From Przewalskia tangutica (taxonomy: Eukaryota; Streptophyta; Magnoliopsida; Solanales; Solanaceae): a stretch of 64,000 bases of DNA. Shown here in pieces: positions 12,093 through 23,219 of the stretch. Under the pieces are notes generated by a model. The model made no database searches, had not been told where the DNA came from, and saw nothing but the letters and a program-made list of their open reading frames with translations. How positions within the stretch are numbered: position 1 is the stretch's first letter; every line of letters begins with the position of its first letter. The DNA lies in contig CM056728.1 of the NCBI GenBank assembly GCA_029844215.1, positions 8,148,001-8,212,000 on the forward strand, given 5' to 3'. The translations under genes and the position numbers were made by a program.

Positions 12093-12221
12093 ATATTCTG
12101 TAAATTCCTTTCATCCGAGTGTTTCATGTTTATAATCAGACATACTATGCTTCAAAGATTTATCACATACCAATACAATGTGGTTTTGATAAACTTTTTG
12201 AACGATAATGATTTTCTCATG

Positions 12222-12387
12222 TGTAGAATTGTATCAAACTCCTTGGGAGCCTTTCTCATTAATGCCAATATATATAAGTGTACAAAGGGAATCCCTATAC
12301 AATATAGAATCTAATTCTACCATAATTACATAATACAAATATGGTAAGATAAAATATGGGTGTACACATTTATTTATGGCTAATACA
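12222..12387 (-). repeat. Putative short 3' LTR of C2
   Basis: On the minus strand the purine-rich stretch CTGAGGGAG precedes TGTATTAGCC, which starts at 12387. The segment runs to ATTCTACA at 12222 and contains a TATATATA-type stretch. Length (166 bp) and position directly after the copia stop codon fit a short copia 3' LTR. The opposite end lies outside the window, so the boundaries are inferred from TG...CA ends. The predicted target duplication is TCATG (12217-12221). Confidence 0.6.
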
Positions 12388-13186
12388 CTCCCTCAGTCGG
12401 AGCGGGAGGAGGTCGTACGCTAAGACTGGATCTGAAATCTAGAAAAATTTGTCTAGGAAGGCCGTTAATGAATATATATACATACTGATACGAATAAGGC
12501 ACATGTAATACTCTGACATGACCGAGAGGAACCTTCTCATGAACAAAGTGAATTTCTATCTCAATGTGTTTGGTTCGTTGATGCTGAACCAGATTATGAG
12601 AGAGGTAGATAGCAGATATATTATGGCAATAAACTAAGGATGTCTTATGTAGCAGACATCGAAGCTCCAAAAGAAGGTTTTGAAGCCAACAGATCTCAAC
12701 AACAACATTAGCAACTCCTATGTACTCTGCTTCTGCACTCGAACGGGATAATATGGTTGCCTCTTTGCACTCCAAGAAATAAGATTATCTCCCAAGAACA
12801 CACAATAACCTGAGGTGGAGCGTCGCATGTCCGGACATCCGGCCCAATCAGCGTCCGTATATGATAACAATATGGTCGGATCTGAGGGGTATAGATGTAA
12901 ACCATAATCAAGTGTGCCCTTAATATAACGAATGATATGTTTTAGGCCAGTAAAGTGAGGCCCCCTGGGGGCATACATTAACAAGCATGCCTGCTGAACG
13001 ACATAAGCAATATCAGGCCTAGTGAAGGTGAGGTACTGGAGAACACCTGCAAGACTCCTGTAAAGAGTAGGATCTGTCGCTGGATCACCATCCAAATAAT
13101 AAGCTTTGATTTAGAGTCAACTAGAGTAGTCATGATCTTGCAATTCGCCATTTTAGCCCTGTATACAATCTTCTCTGCATACTTAC
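12388..13186 (-). pseudogene. Copia RNase H and end of RT (C2), 3' part
   Basis: The 3' end of the second copia polyprotein. From right to left: the RT end (DPTLYRSLAGVLQYLTFTRP, IAYVVQQACLLMYAP, HFTGLKHIIRYIKGTLDYGL), then RNase H (DADWAGCPDMRRSTSGYCVF, RSSAEAEYIGVANVV, EICWLQNLLLEL, HNISAIYLSHN, QHQRTKHIE) and the C-terminus FLDFRSSLSVRPPPAPTEG. Frames change near 12740 and the third catalytic motif has HN in place of DN. At 13186 the coding text (the region encoding KYAE) stops at the Ogre-like element O. It resumes at 60484 after one CTTAC repeat. Confidence 0.88.
13182..13186. other. Target-site duplication CTTAC, left copy
   Basis: The pentamer CTTAC directly precedes the LTR end of element O. 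It is matched by CTTAC at 60479-60483 directly after the other LTR. The copia text on both sides is continuous once O and one copy are removed. Confidence 0.93.
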
Positions 13187-16100
13187 TGTCACACCCTTTT
13201 TCGACCGCGACATATTCAACTCCTGCTTAGAAGGTTAGAAAATAAAATAAAAATGCTACAAGGGTTCGCGGAGTCGCCACCTAATTATTTGAGTGAATTA
13301 GAACACCTAAATGTTAACTAGGTTAAAGTCAACACTAACTCCTTTTAATGATCGGCTAAACTTAATGAGATTCTGGGCAATGGTTCTTTATTATACTAAA
13401 GGGAAGGGGTCAGGCACCCTATAGGATCCGCTAACTTACGGTTGTCCGGCCAAATCGAGGGATTAATTATAGAAAATGCATGTTTTGGAAGTAAAAATAT
13501 TATAAGGGTTTTATAAAAAAGGATGCATTTCAATAAAAGATTTATAAAAATACATGTAAGCTAGTTCTAGATAAGATATGCATTTATTATATATGCAAAG
13601 ATGATTTATGCATTTATTTACGAACGAATCTTATTAGTATAGCATAATATTCCAAATGCTTAGGAGGATTTTTAGTAAAAGAAATAAGATTTTTATGTAA
13701 ATGTTAATGAGAGTTTATAATAAAATGGGTTACAAATCTAGTAATAAAATGCTAGCTACATAAACAATTACGTGAATAAAAAATTTATTAAATAGTTTAG
13801 TATAACTTAAGCAATATGTGGCGAGTCTAAAGTAATTAACTTAAAGGGAATTGCTTTCTAATCTAGAGGTTCAAGGTTTAGATATTCTAAGTATTCTACT
13901 AATTAACGTAGCGTTAGACAAATAATTTACAATAAAGGAATGGGGGCAGGGCCTAATTAATGAGAGTGACTCGAGGGAATGGCGGTGTTATTCGCCTGCG
14001 ACTTGGAATTTCTGATGCGAGGTGAATGCATATAGATGTGGATCTTCCATTTGAAGTAGCTTATGATGAGTCTCGACATGAGACTCTTCATTTTTGCTCC
14101 GATGTGTTTCATGTAAAAGAAGAAAGATAAGGATTAGTATATACTCGAATTTATCAGTAATGCAAATAGATAAAACTCATGTAATCTCAACACATAAATG
14201 GTTTGATTTAATTGTACTGGACGAGACCGTATTAGCATGCACAAAGCAGTAAACCTAGCAAGTTCCCATTTAATTGCAATCTTAAGGTTTAAAAAATAGG
14301 GACACAACTCAACATGACATAAACCAGTTTCACAGAGTACTTACCTCTGATGCAAATGCCATTTGGAAATCTTAACAAGTAGGACATATACCATATAATT
14401 TAGGTGATGAAATAGGCTAACATAAAAGACGTTCTCTTCTCTAAATATTCAAGGGGAAAATCAGTCCAACAAGGATATGAACCAATGATCATGGCATCTT
14501 AAAGAGGACAGAATCACCTAGTCTAGATAGGACAAACACAAGGTTTTAGTCATGCTACATGCTTGATATAGTGACACTTAAACATGTTAGGCTTACACGC
14601 ATACATAAATAACATTAACTTGTCTCCAGATAATGCCAGCAAAGACATAATAAATAGACAACCAATTATTTAGGATTTCTTATCTAATCACGGTTCAACT
14701 TATATTATATTGCAAGCATATCATAAACCTGGGATACTGAAGTCATGCTAACATAATAATATTAACCAGTACCACCGATGTACACAAATTTATATAAAGA
14801 AAACGACATTCAAAAGGATTTGATTTTATTTGCAAACCACAGATTACGACATGAATAGGGGTCAACAGATGCATTAGGATTGAAATGGTATAAAACAGCG
14901 GGGATTGATTATGTTATCAGTTGATAAATGAACCACAAGGGTATTTTGATAGGGAATGCAGGTTCAACATTCTTTAAGCTTAGCAAGATGAGATAAACAT
15001 CGACACATACACGCACACAATCTTTTATCAAGCCTTTCTTATCCTGAACTTGCAAACAACAAGCTTATCACTGCGCTATCATGGACACACAGATGTGCAA
15101 TATAGAAGACATGACACAACGTTATATGAGTCATGAAATGAACTAAACAACTACTAGAAATAGATCGCTAATTCAAATTGAAAAGGTTCTTATATATTGT
15201 GAGTACAAATAGGCTATTTCTAGGTTGGTATCATAACGTCAAGGGGTTATTTTGCTGATGAACCAATATGGAACTTATACTTCAATCAACGTGGTGTCAT
15301 CTTTTAACCGAGTGCAAGAAAGTGATATGAGGACCCCCCTTAAGTCACTTTTACTGAGAGGGTTAACAGACTTACTAAAATGGAAGCAATACACAATCGA
15401 CTCTGTTACACATACAAATCTCACAATGCAACTAAACCACCTACACTTTAATCTAACTGGCTCAAACAACCAGGAGCCTCCCTTTAACATACAATGCCAT
15501 TTCGTATTAAATCGACCCAAACATAATCCTCGACATGCTTTTGAGCATTCAAACAGTTTTAACAACACATAATCACTCCATACGACACACAATACATCAC
15601 TACATCACTAACAGATTTCAAGCGGCGACTAGATTAAACTAGACACCATTTATCAAGAAAACACAATCACATATACAATACACGCAATATGAATTTTGAA
15701 CAACAAAATGTTAGAAACGAGTTTACCTTCTCCGAACAGCGAACTGAGGCAGCGTATCTAGTCGTCGATTCACTCGGAGGATTTATTGTGATGCTTATTG
15801 AAAAGGATGAGGTTTCGATGCTGAAGGTTTACTATTGGGTTTCTACTAGTTTTAGCTGGATGTTCTCTTACTTTGTTGATTTTCGATTCTTTGCCAATTT
15901 TGGATGTCTGTTCTTTCGATGGATTCTCTGATTTTTGATGTCTTTCTTATCGGTTTTTTTTACTGGTTTTCTCCTTGTCAAGGAGATGTGTTCTCAATTG
16001 CTGAAGGAGTCCCCATTGTATGTGTAAATATGGTATTTATAGCCTTGATTTTGGGTTCTAAGTTTGGTAAAATTATTGGTGCGATTTTGGACAATTCCAG

Positions 16101-17039
16101 CGACGATTATGGTGCAATTTTCTGCCAATTTGGGTATTGATTTCGTTACTCCCTTTTTAAGAAGATTTTGGGTGATTTCGAGTTGGGTTTTGTTTATGGT
16201 AAGTTAATATTTGGGTAATTTGAGGTCGATTTAGGGAGGTGATTCGGTAAGGGGACGCTGGATTCTCCGGCGAGAATCTCGGCTGGGGCGTTGGGGGGTG
16301 TGAGGTGCGTGAAAGGCTGTTAGGTTTAGGGTTTTGGTCATTGGTTTGTGTTGGAGGAGAAGTGATGAAGGGCTGAAGGGGAAATTAAACGCTTGGGCCT
16401 TTTAGGCCTGCGGGATATTGGGCCTCGGTTAAGGGTCTTATTTGTTTGGACGAAAATAAGTGGTCATGGGGTATTTTAATTGGTTTGGATGATAGTTAGT
16501 TTATTTTAAGTGTTAGTAAATGGGTTTAAGTTATTATTAAATTATTTTAATATGACTTTAGGTGCTTTATTAGTTTAGCTTGAGTTTAAATTATTACAAT
16601 AATAAATGTAGGCGTGCTATTATGTATACTTTGCGATGTTAAATTAAAATTGAATTAATAGGGGGTTTAAATTGCAAATAATAATTATAAAATTGCTTTG
16701 AGTATTAATAAATGTAGATATAATTTTAAAGAATGCTTGATGCGACACCATTGTTAAATTATTTATGTATTTATGTATTACAATTATTAAGAATTAATGG
16801 CAATAGAATATGGCTTAAATTATGAAAAATATTTATGCAAATAACGAATGCGGTCGTGAGACTCAAAAATGCTTAATACTCTACGTAAAATGCGATGCCA
16901 TTATTAAATCGCTTATTTATGCATATATTAATATTTTATTTATGCATTTTATTATTATAAAATTGCTACATTATTTTGGAAAATTAGTGTAATTTTATAG
17001 TTAATGATTGGACGAGAGGGTCAAAATTGGGTGTCAACA
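13187..17039 (-). repeat. 3' LTR of element O
   Basis: A 3,853-bp LTR, read on the minus strand from TGTTGACACCC (17039) to GTGACA (13187). It is highly similar to the LTR at 56343-60478, apart from a 250-bp segment present only there, an inverted segment (14727-14915 here) and about 55 bp missing here near 16615. A TATA-like box CTATAAATACC lies on the minus strand at 16032-16044. The LTR is AT-rich and contains no recognisable gene apart from an antisense open stretch noted separately. Confidence 0.93.
15689..16140 (+). pseudogene. Antisense open stretch in the O LTR (broken copy)
   Basis: This lies on the strand opposite to O. It is open from ATG at 15689 to 15931 (80 aa) and then continues in another frame to 16140. 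The other LTR keeps it as one 149-codon frame (59082-59531). The product is hydrophobic and aromatic in its middle (for example SWMFSYFVDFRFFANFGCLF). I recognise no family. The U3 promoter TATA box of O lies inside it, so it may be open by chance. Confidence 0.25.
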
Positions 17040-17059
17040 ACTTGTCCCTCTTTGTATGG
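17040..17059 (-). promoter_or_regulatory. Polypurine tract of element O
   Basis: On the minus strand CATACAAAGAGGGACAAGT directly precedes the LTR start TGTTGACACCC. The purine-rich AAAGAGGGACAAG is the expected plus-strand primer site. Confidence 0.7.
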
Positions 17060-17138
17060 AGATGATGAAAGAGTCTTCAGACAAAGACGTTGTCTTATAG
17101 CCAATTTTGTCTCGATCCTCAGAATTTAAGGCTGACGC

Positions 17139-17335
17139 GAATTCAAAATTGTCCCAGTGTCGAATTATGACGACACTGAGCTACCATGGTCAAACACCAA
17201 GGCGGGCTAATACGGACTCAAAATTTGTCCTTGTGTCGAGTTATGCCGACACTGGGATACCATGGTCAAACACCAAGGTGGGCTAACGCGGACTCAAAAT
17301 GTGTCTCAGTGTTGAGTTATGACGACACTGGGTCG
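17139..17335. repeat. 76-bp tandem repeat in the 3' UTR of O
   Basis: About two and a half copies start at 17139, 17215 and 17291. Each holds ACTCAAAAT, CAGTGTCGA, TTATG and CGACACTG, then CATGGTCAAACACCAAGG and GGGCTAA. The CAGTGTCG/CGACACTG pair can form a hairpin. Positions 17336-17690 are unique 3' UTR sequence without a gene. Confidence 0.85.
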
Positions 17336-17689
17336 ACGTGATGTTAAAATAAACTGGCTTGAACTTAGGAGTGTACCGGTATCGATTTATGATGACGCTA
17401 GGCTTATTGGTGATGTGGGATCAGTGGACCAACGCTCGAGGCCGCTTCTGCCATTTGTTGGGAAGATTGGCCCCCCAACAAATTGCCCCGGTTCGCTGTA
17501 AGAGTAAATTCACGTTGTGCTCCTGCTCCTACACGCTAAGACTTAAGCAAACGGTTAGTGCACAAATGTTAAGACAAAATGCTAACGCATGAATTTATAA
17601 GCAATGTAACTGTATGAGTGGAAATGTTATCCTGTAAAATGTGATGGCGGTTGTATTGATGTGATGTTGTAAATACTGATACTTCGTCC

Positions 17690-17855
17690 TTGCACGGACG
17701 TGTTGGAGGCTTGCGAATTCTTGCTGAATGTTGCGAGTGCTTCTGTAGTCTCTGCACGGACTTGCTGGATGCTGCGAATGCTTACTGAATGTTGTAGTCT
17801 CTGCACAGACTTGTTGGATGCTACGAATGCTTGTTGAATGCTGCGATTACTGTGT
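17690..17855. repeat. 68-bp minisatellite of O, left part
   Basis: About three degenerate copies (62 and 49 bp apart) with GCACGGACTTG, TGGATGCTGCGAATGCTT and TGAATG. The array breaks off at about 17855 and resumes at 36640 in the same orientation, so the 18.8 kb between was inserted into it. Confidence 0.85.
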
Positions 17856-17881
17856 TAGAGACTTAGGGTTTAGGGTTTAAG
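17855..17881. repeat. Satellite-unit fragment plus telomere-type tract
   Basis: GTGTTAGAGACTTAGGG, an exact piece of the 313-bp satellite unit, runs into TTTAGGGTTTAAG before the T-run of LINE-like copy L1. Confidence 0.8.
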
Positions 17882-18243
17882 TTTTTTTTTTTGAGTAATC
17901 ATCCAGGCACGTTGGCCCAGGTTTTTTATTAATAACAGAAAGGAAATGGGGCCCAGAAGGGAAATACAAACTAATAAAGGGATAGTCCTTTACTTCGCCT
18001 GCTAGTCCTATCTAGGCGAAGCTAATGTCTATCCCGAGTGCAAAAAGAAAGAAGAAGCTAAGATCAGATAAGCTATGATCATTATAGAGTTTATAATGCA
18101 CTCTATGATGATATTACAAATGATGATACTAAGGTAGAGTAGTAATATAAGAACAAAGCTAGGAAATCTAAACTCTGAACTTATAAAATCTTCTAACCTA
18201 TGTACATTTTCCTCCTTGTCTTCTAGTAGTCCATGATATTGAA

Positions 18244-18900
18244 TCATTTCTTCCTTGATCTAGTTGTAACTGACAATGGGATTGTCGGCTTACTAGCTTC
18301 CTTCCGTTGGCGTAGATTGTGTGTTGATGAAGTCCCCACTCCTTTCTTAGGTGGACTGGGTATTGCTGCCTCTAATCTCTTCATCTCTTCAAACATATTT
18401 TCAGGGTCAGGGATTCCATGAAACATGTGTCCAAGTGCTACCTGAAGCTCCTCATCATCTAGAATGTCCTCATCTGAGTCTTCCACAGCAAGTGGGCTTG
18501 GTTCTGGTTCAAACATTTCCATGGCCTATTCCTGTCTATCTTCTTCTGAGGGGACAAACATCTCCAAATATTCCTTTACAGTGAAGTGTGCATTTTGACT
18601 GCTTAGGGTGTCCTTTAAAACATCCTCAAACTTTGTCATACCACAGAAGTCCCCTTCCATTTCTATTTCCCTATCAAAGGCCTCCCGAAGTAATGCTATG
18701 TCTGATTCTGACCACTTGTGCTCATAATCATTATTAGAATCTTCTCCATCCGTACCACGCCACTTCCTCCTTACACTATCAGTTTCATAAGTTTTGGAAA
18801 TGGTAGGGTTATTGAAAGGTATATCTGATGAAGATTTATTTAGAGTACAAGGTTGTGGAGGGAAAGATAAGGCATTTTTAAGCCAATTTTGGGCAGTTGG
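18244..18900 (-). pseudogene. Acidic C-terminal domain of the ORF1 protein (L1)
   Basis: Continuation of the ORF1 reading after frameshifts in the linker. It encodes EHKWSESDIALLREAFDREI, CGMTKFEDVLKDTLSS, HFTVKEYLEMFVPSEEDRQE, then a stop at 18525 where the other copies read EWAMELFEPEP. After that come ILDDEELQVALGHMFHG and a basic end TTRSRKK. The domain is conserved in all four copies at protein level. I know no named family. The acidic stretch followed by a basic tail could be a protein or nuclear interaction region, which is inference only. Confidence 0.7.
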
Positions 18901-19312
18901 GTTTTTTGAGGTAGAGGGCTTTGAATTAGATTTGGGCTTATTGGTTGATGTTATTTGAGGGAGGGTGGTGGAGCCCGTATCCGAAATAGAATTTGGGCTT
19001 GAATTATCTTGGATTTGTTGACTTGTGTTTGGGCTTTGGATTTGGGCTTTTTTATTTAAAGGTTTTAATGGGGTAATGGTTTGTGGTAGTGGGGATTTGG
19101 CTGGTCAGGGGGTCCGTTTGGATGTTGGTAGGGTTTCCGCCGTCGGGTTTTGAGGTGGGTAGGGTTTTCGAAGGTTTTATATGGTTTAGGGGGGTGGTTT
19201 CGACGGTGGGGGGTGGGGATTGGTGTCTGGTCCATGGACGAGAGGGGGGGTAGGGTAGGTGGGCCACGGGGTTTAGGGTCGGGGCAGATTTTGAGCGGGT
19301 AAGAGGGTCGGG

Positions 19313-21100
19313 TCAAAATCGTGGGTAGTATTTCGACGGATTTTTGTGTTTTCGGTTGCCGGGGTTGGTTGAGGGTGGGGGGGGGGTATGTGTAGGTGGG
19401 GGGTTGGATCTGGTAGGGGGTGGGGGTGTGTTCTGGGTCACGGGTTTTGTAGTGGGTCGGGTTTGTGGGCCGGGTCGGGTCGATGATGCAGGTAGGGTTT
19501 CCGATGGTGGTTTAGGGTTTTTGATGGTAGTTTCGGGTATGGGTGGTTGGACAAGGGAGGTAGGAGGGTATGTGGGTGGAGGGGTGGGTCTGGTAGGGGG
19601 TGGGGGTGTGAACTGGGTCACGGGTCGGGTCGTGGGTCGGGTTTGAGATGTCGGGTTGGCGGCTAGGGTTTTAGTGGGTGGATTAGGGTTTTGAGTAGGT
19701 AGTTTCGGGCTAGGGTTTGGCCCAACAGCCATGGCGGCTGCTGGGCTAGGGTTTGGGGTTGCAACGTCGGGGGGGTGGTTCTGGGCTAGGGTTCCGGCGG
19801 TCAGGGTGGCCGCCGGTAGGGTTCCGAGGGGCAGGGGGTTTCCGGTAGGGTTTCCGGCGCCGTCAACAATATTTTGACTCAAATTTTCAGGATTTTTCAA
19901 TGGTGGGGTCTGTTTCGATATGGAGGTGGTGGTTCCGGCCACCTTAATGGCCGGAATTTTTTCCCCCGTCGACGAAACAATAGGAAATGATGAATTTTGA
20001 TTTGAAATTGGATTTTTCCTAGTTTTCTTTCCCGTGACCACTTGCCAGCCGTCGGGGTTGTTGGATTTCGGATCTGGGGGTGTGTTTTTGGCGTTGGAAG
20101 GAGGAATAGTAGGGTTTTGAGATTTACCTTTGTCCTTCGCCGCCGATTCCTCCATAGATTCATCACCTTTGTCATTCTTCTTTGGTCTCAAATCCGGATT
20201 CAACTTCCAACATCCTTCAATGTCATGTCCTTGAAGTTTGCAATTAGTGCAATACTTAGGAATGAAATCAAACCTAATTTTTTGCATCTTTGTATGAACT
20301 AAACCATTCTTCTTAAAGGAAATTTGAATTTTTTGAGGATGAACTCTCAACAAATCCACTTCAACCTTAACCCTAGCACAACTTGGCCTAGTCTTCTTCA
20401 TGGTGGCCGAATCTAGGGTTAAAGGTTTCCCCACCGCCGCCGCCAACGTGAACAAGGCCGAATGGCCAAAGAAAATCGGTGGAAGATTGGGAAATGAGAT
20501 CCATCCCCAAGCAATATTGGATTCCTCCTCTGGATTAAAATTAACATTCCAAATGAATGTTCTCATCAACAACACCTTGTTTCTTTCTTTAATCCAAAAA
20601 CTAGGGCTTGACATCAAGATATCATAATCTTCTTCAATAGAACAACGAATAAGAATATGACGATTATGCAACAACCCTATAGAAACCTCAGATTTTAATC
20701 CACATTGCTTTGGAATTTCCTTTCGCAAGAAATCAAAATCCGTCCAACCATTTGAAAACTTGCCAATTACCGCAAGTTTCAAATCTTGTTCTTCAATCAT
20801 AAAATCAATTTCTTCCTCCTCAAACATAACCATTGGTTCACCATGAAGATAGGTGATAGGTTTAAGGGGCACGAAATTCGAGGAGGAGGGAGAAGGGGTG
20901 ACGGCGGAGCTAGGGTTAGCCGCCGCAGCCGTCACTGTTTTATGGAATTCCGGGGGGGTGGGGTTCGATTTAACCATTTCTGAAAAGGTGGGGGGGTGCA
21001 CGGTGACAGGAGGGTGGTGACCGACCACAGGAGGTGGCCGGAAGTGGGTGGCGGCGTGAAATAGGGTTTTCCGATTTTTGGAGGAGAGAGGGGAGAGCAA
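19313..21100 (-). pseudogene. DUF4283 and CCHC zinc-knuckle ORF1 protein (L1), N-terminal part
   Basis: A 595-codon open stretch. Residues about 80-260 match the DUF4283 (RRM-like) domain found in the first ORF of plant L1 elements (IEEQDLKLAVIGKFSNGWTD, NRHILIRC, FWIKERNKVLLMRTFIWN, NIAWGWISFPNLP). This is followed by the knuckle CTNCKLQGHDIEGC (C-x2-C-x4-H-x4-C). The rest is rich in Pro, Thr and Asn with low-complexity PPP runs. Known ORF1 proteins of this type bind the element RNA. The first in-frame ATG is at 20977; in L4 the start lies about 20 codons further upstream in a good context, so L1 probably lost its start codon. After 19313 the linker continues in other frames. Confidence 0.8.
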
Positions 21101-21113
21101 AATTTTGCTAAGT

Positions 21114-21157
21114 CTTTTTTAAATGTTGGGGTTTAGGGTTTAGGGTTTAGGGTTTAG
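21114..21157. repeat. Telomere-type tract between L1 and L2
   Basis: TTTTTTAAATGTTGGGG is followed by about three and a half perfect TTTAGGG repeats (21131-21156) ending directly at the T-run of L2. This is the Arabidopsis-type plant telomere motif in an interstitial place. Confidence 0.9.
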
Positions 21158-21529
21158 TTTTTTTTTTTTTTTTTTTTTGAGTAATCATCTAGGCACGTTG
21201 GCCCAGGTTATTTATTAATAACAGAAATGAAAAGGTGCCCAGAAGGGAATTACAACCTAATAAAGAGATCATCCTTTACTTCGCCTGCTAATCCTGTCTA
21301 GGCGAAGCTTAGGTCTATCCCGAATGTAAAAAGAAAGAAGAAGCTAAAATAAGATAGGTTATGATCATCATAGAGTTTATAATGTACTCTATGATGATGT
21401 TACAAATGATGATACTAAGGTAGAGTAGCAATATAAGAACAAAGCTAGGGAAACTAAACTCTGTACTTATAAAATCTTCTAACCCAAGTACCTTCTCCTC
21501 CTTGTCTTCTAATAATCCCCTGTACAGAA

Positions 21530-22070
21530 TCATTTCTTCTTTGATCTTGTAGTCATGGATGACGGGACAACCGGCTTTTTAGCTTGTTTTCTTTGATGTA
21601 GTATATGTGATGATGAAGTTTCAGCTTCTGTCCTCCTTCTGGATGTTGATTCCTCGATTCTCTTCATTTCATCAAACATATCTGCTGGATCAGGGACTCC
21701 ATGAAACATGTGACCAAGTGCTATCTGAAGCTCTTCGTCATCTAGAATGTCGTCCTCTGAATCTCCATCAACAGCTAGCGGACTTGGTTCTGGTTCAAAT
21801 AGTTCCATGGCCCATTCCTGTCTGTCTTCTTCTGAGGGGACAAACATCTCCAAATATTCCTTTACAGTGAATTGTGCATTTCGACTGCTTAGGGTATCCT
21901 TTAAAACATCCTCAAACTTTGTCATACCACAGAAGTCACCTTCTATTTCCATTTCCTTATCAAAGGCCTCCCGAAGTAATGTTATATCTGATACTGACCA
22001 CTTGTGCTCATAATCATTATAAGAGTCCTCTCCATCCGTCTCACACCACTTCCTCCTTACACTATCAGTC
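21530..22070 (-). pseudogene. Acidic C-terminal domain of the ORF1 protein (L2)
   Basis: An open 140-codon stretch (21530-21952) begins in the middle of the domain: MEIEGDFCGMTKFEDVLKDT, FTVKEYLEMFVPSEEDRQEW, ELFEPEPSPLAVDGDSEDDI, LDDEELQIALGHMFHGVPDP, with the basic end TTRSKKK. The middle segment (RRRTEAETSSSHILHQRKQA) differs from L1, L3 and L4, which have PSPPKKGVGTSSTHNLRQ there. Confidence 0.7.
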
Positions 22071-23219
22071 TCAAAAGATTTGGCAGTGGAAGGGTTATTG
22101 GAAGGTATATCTGATGAAGATTTATTAAGAGTACAAGGTTGTGGAGGGAAAGAGAAGACGTTTGTAAGCCAATTTTGGGCAGTTGGGTTTTTTGAGGTAG
22201 TGGGCTTTGAATTAGTTGTGGTCTTGGTATTTGATTTTGTTTGAGGTTGAGTAGAGGAGCCCGTATCCGAAATCGAATTTGGACTTGGGGTTTCTTGGTT
22301 ATTTTGGATTGTGTTTTGGCTTTGGGTTTGGGCTTTTTTATTTATTTGTTTTCAATTTTCCGGGAGGTTAGGGTTTGGATTTTAACTGGTTATGGTTTGA
22401 GGTTGGGGTATGTGGAGGTGCAGGGGGGGATAGTTTACGGTCTTTGGTCGTGGAAATGGGTTACTTTGGGTCGGGCCGGTCGATGGTCAGTAGGTTTCCG
22501 GGATTTTAGGGTTTAAAGGGTGGTTAGACGGGCGTGGGGTGATGGTGGACATGGACGACGGGGAGGAAGGGTAGGGGTAGAGGTGATTAGGTTGGGTCGA
22601 GTCGAGCGGGGTTTGTGTCGGGTCGGTCAATTTGATGGGTAGCAGAGCCACGTTTGGGTTTTCGATGGGGTTTGGATGGCGTAGGGGTCCGTGGGTGGGG
22701 ATGGATGCTGGGAGGGTGCGGAGTAGTCCGGGTTGTTGGGTCGGGTCGTAAGTGGGTCGGGTCGTGTCAAATTGCCGGGTGCTGACGTTATTTGGCGGGA
22801 TTTTTCGGATCCCGGGTTGGATGGGGTGTGGGGTGGGGGTGTAAGTTGAAAGGGGGTGGATCTGGAAGTGTGTGGGGTATGGTTCTGGTTCATGGGTCAG
22901 TAATGGGTCGCCTGGTCAAAGGGCGTAGGGTTTTAATAGGCGCTTTAGGTTTGTAGTGGTTTCGTATGGGTGGTTGGGCGAGGGGTCGGGAGGGAATGTG
23001 GGTGGGGTGGAGTGCAGGAGGGGGGGTGTTCGAATGCTGGTCGGTCATGGGTAGGGTTTCTTGGCGGGTTGGCTAGGGTTTTATTAGTGGTTTAGGTTTT
23101 TCGGGCGGGTATTGGGCTAGAGTTTGGCCCAAAGCAATGGCGCCGGGCTTTGGCTAGGGGGTAGTGCGTCGGGGTGGGTGATCCGTGGTCGCCGGTAGGT
23201 TCCTGCCCCAGAGGAATTC

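Larger units (their letters stand above)
10323..12221 (-). mobile_element. C1: Ty1/copia retrotransposon fragment (RT and RNase H part)
   Basis: The oldest visible layer: the 3' half of a copia polyprotein on the minus strand. From right to left it contains a Ser/Pro-rich linker (11775-12092), the start of RT (11486-11746), the RT core (10713-11300) and RNase H (10323-10643). Its right end is cut by the LTR of a second copia element (C2, 12222). Its left end is cut within RNase H by T1. The missing 3' end should lie left of the window, and the missing gag/integrase part right of C2, outside the window. It is related to C2 but clearly diverged from it. Confidence 0.85.
17882..21114 (-). mobile_element. 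L1: ORF1-only LINE-like retroposon, near full length
   Basis: A minus-strand retroposon of about 3.23 kb. Its 3' end is an A-run (T11 on the plus strand at 17882-17892) preceded by a conserved 3' UTR that contains GGGCCAACGTGCCTGGATGA. Its 5' end is GACTTAGCAAAATTTTGCTC, shared with L2. It encodes one long protein: N-terminal DUF4283 domain, CCHC knuckle, proline-rich linker, acidic C-terminus. No endonuclease or RT follows: the acidic domain ends at 18244 and the 3' UTR of about 350 bp leads straight to the A-run. Three similar copies follow, all in the same orientation. Confidence 0.82.

Noticed and set aside
15252..15592. Frames of about 105 codons on both strands in the O LTR
   Set aside because: Both strands are open over the same text, the other LTR copy is shorter, and no family is recognised. 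Likely chance.
18029..18247. A 72-codon hydrophobic frame (LLLYLSIIICNIIIECIIN...) in the LINE-like 3' ends
   Set aside because: It is conserved among copies because the whole 3' UTR is. It lies after the stop of the acidic domain, is AT-rich and has no clear start context. I treat it as 3' UTR, though it is worth a conservation test.
19344..19646. Glycine/valine-rich frame on the plus strand (MCFRLPGLVEGGGGV...)
   Set aside because: It is the complement of the Pro/Thr-rich linker of the L1 ORF1 protein.
21114..21157. True telomere or chromosome end
   Set aside because: Only 2-4 TTTAGGG repeats, followed on both sides by transposon sequence; interstitial tracts.
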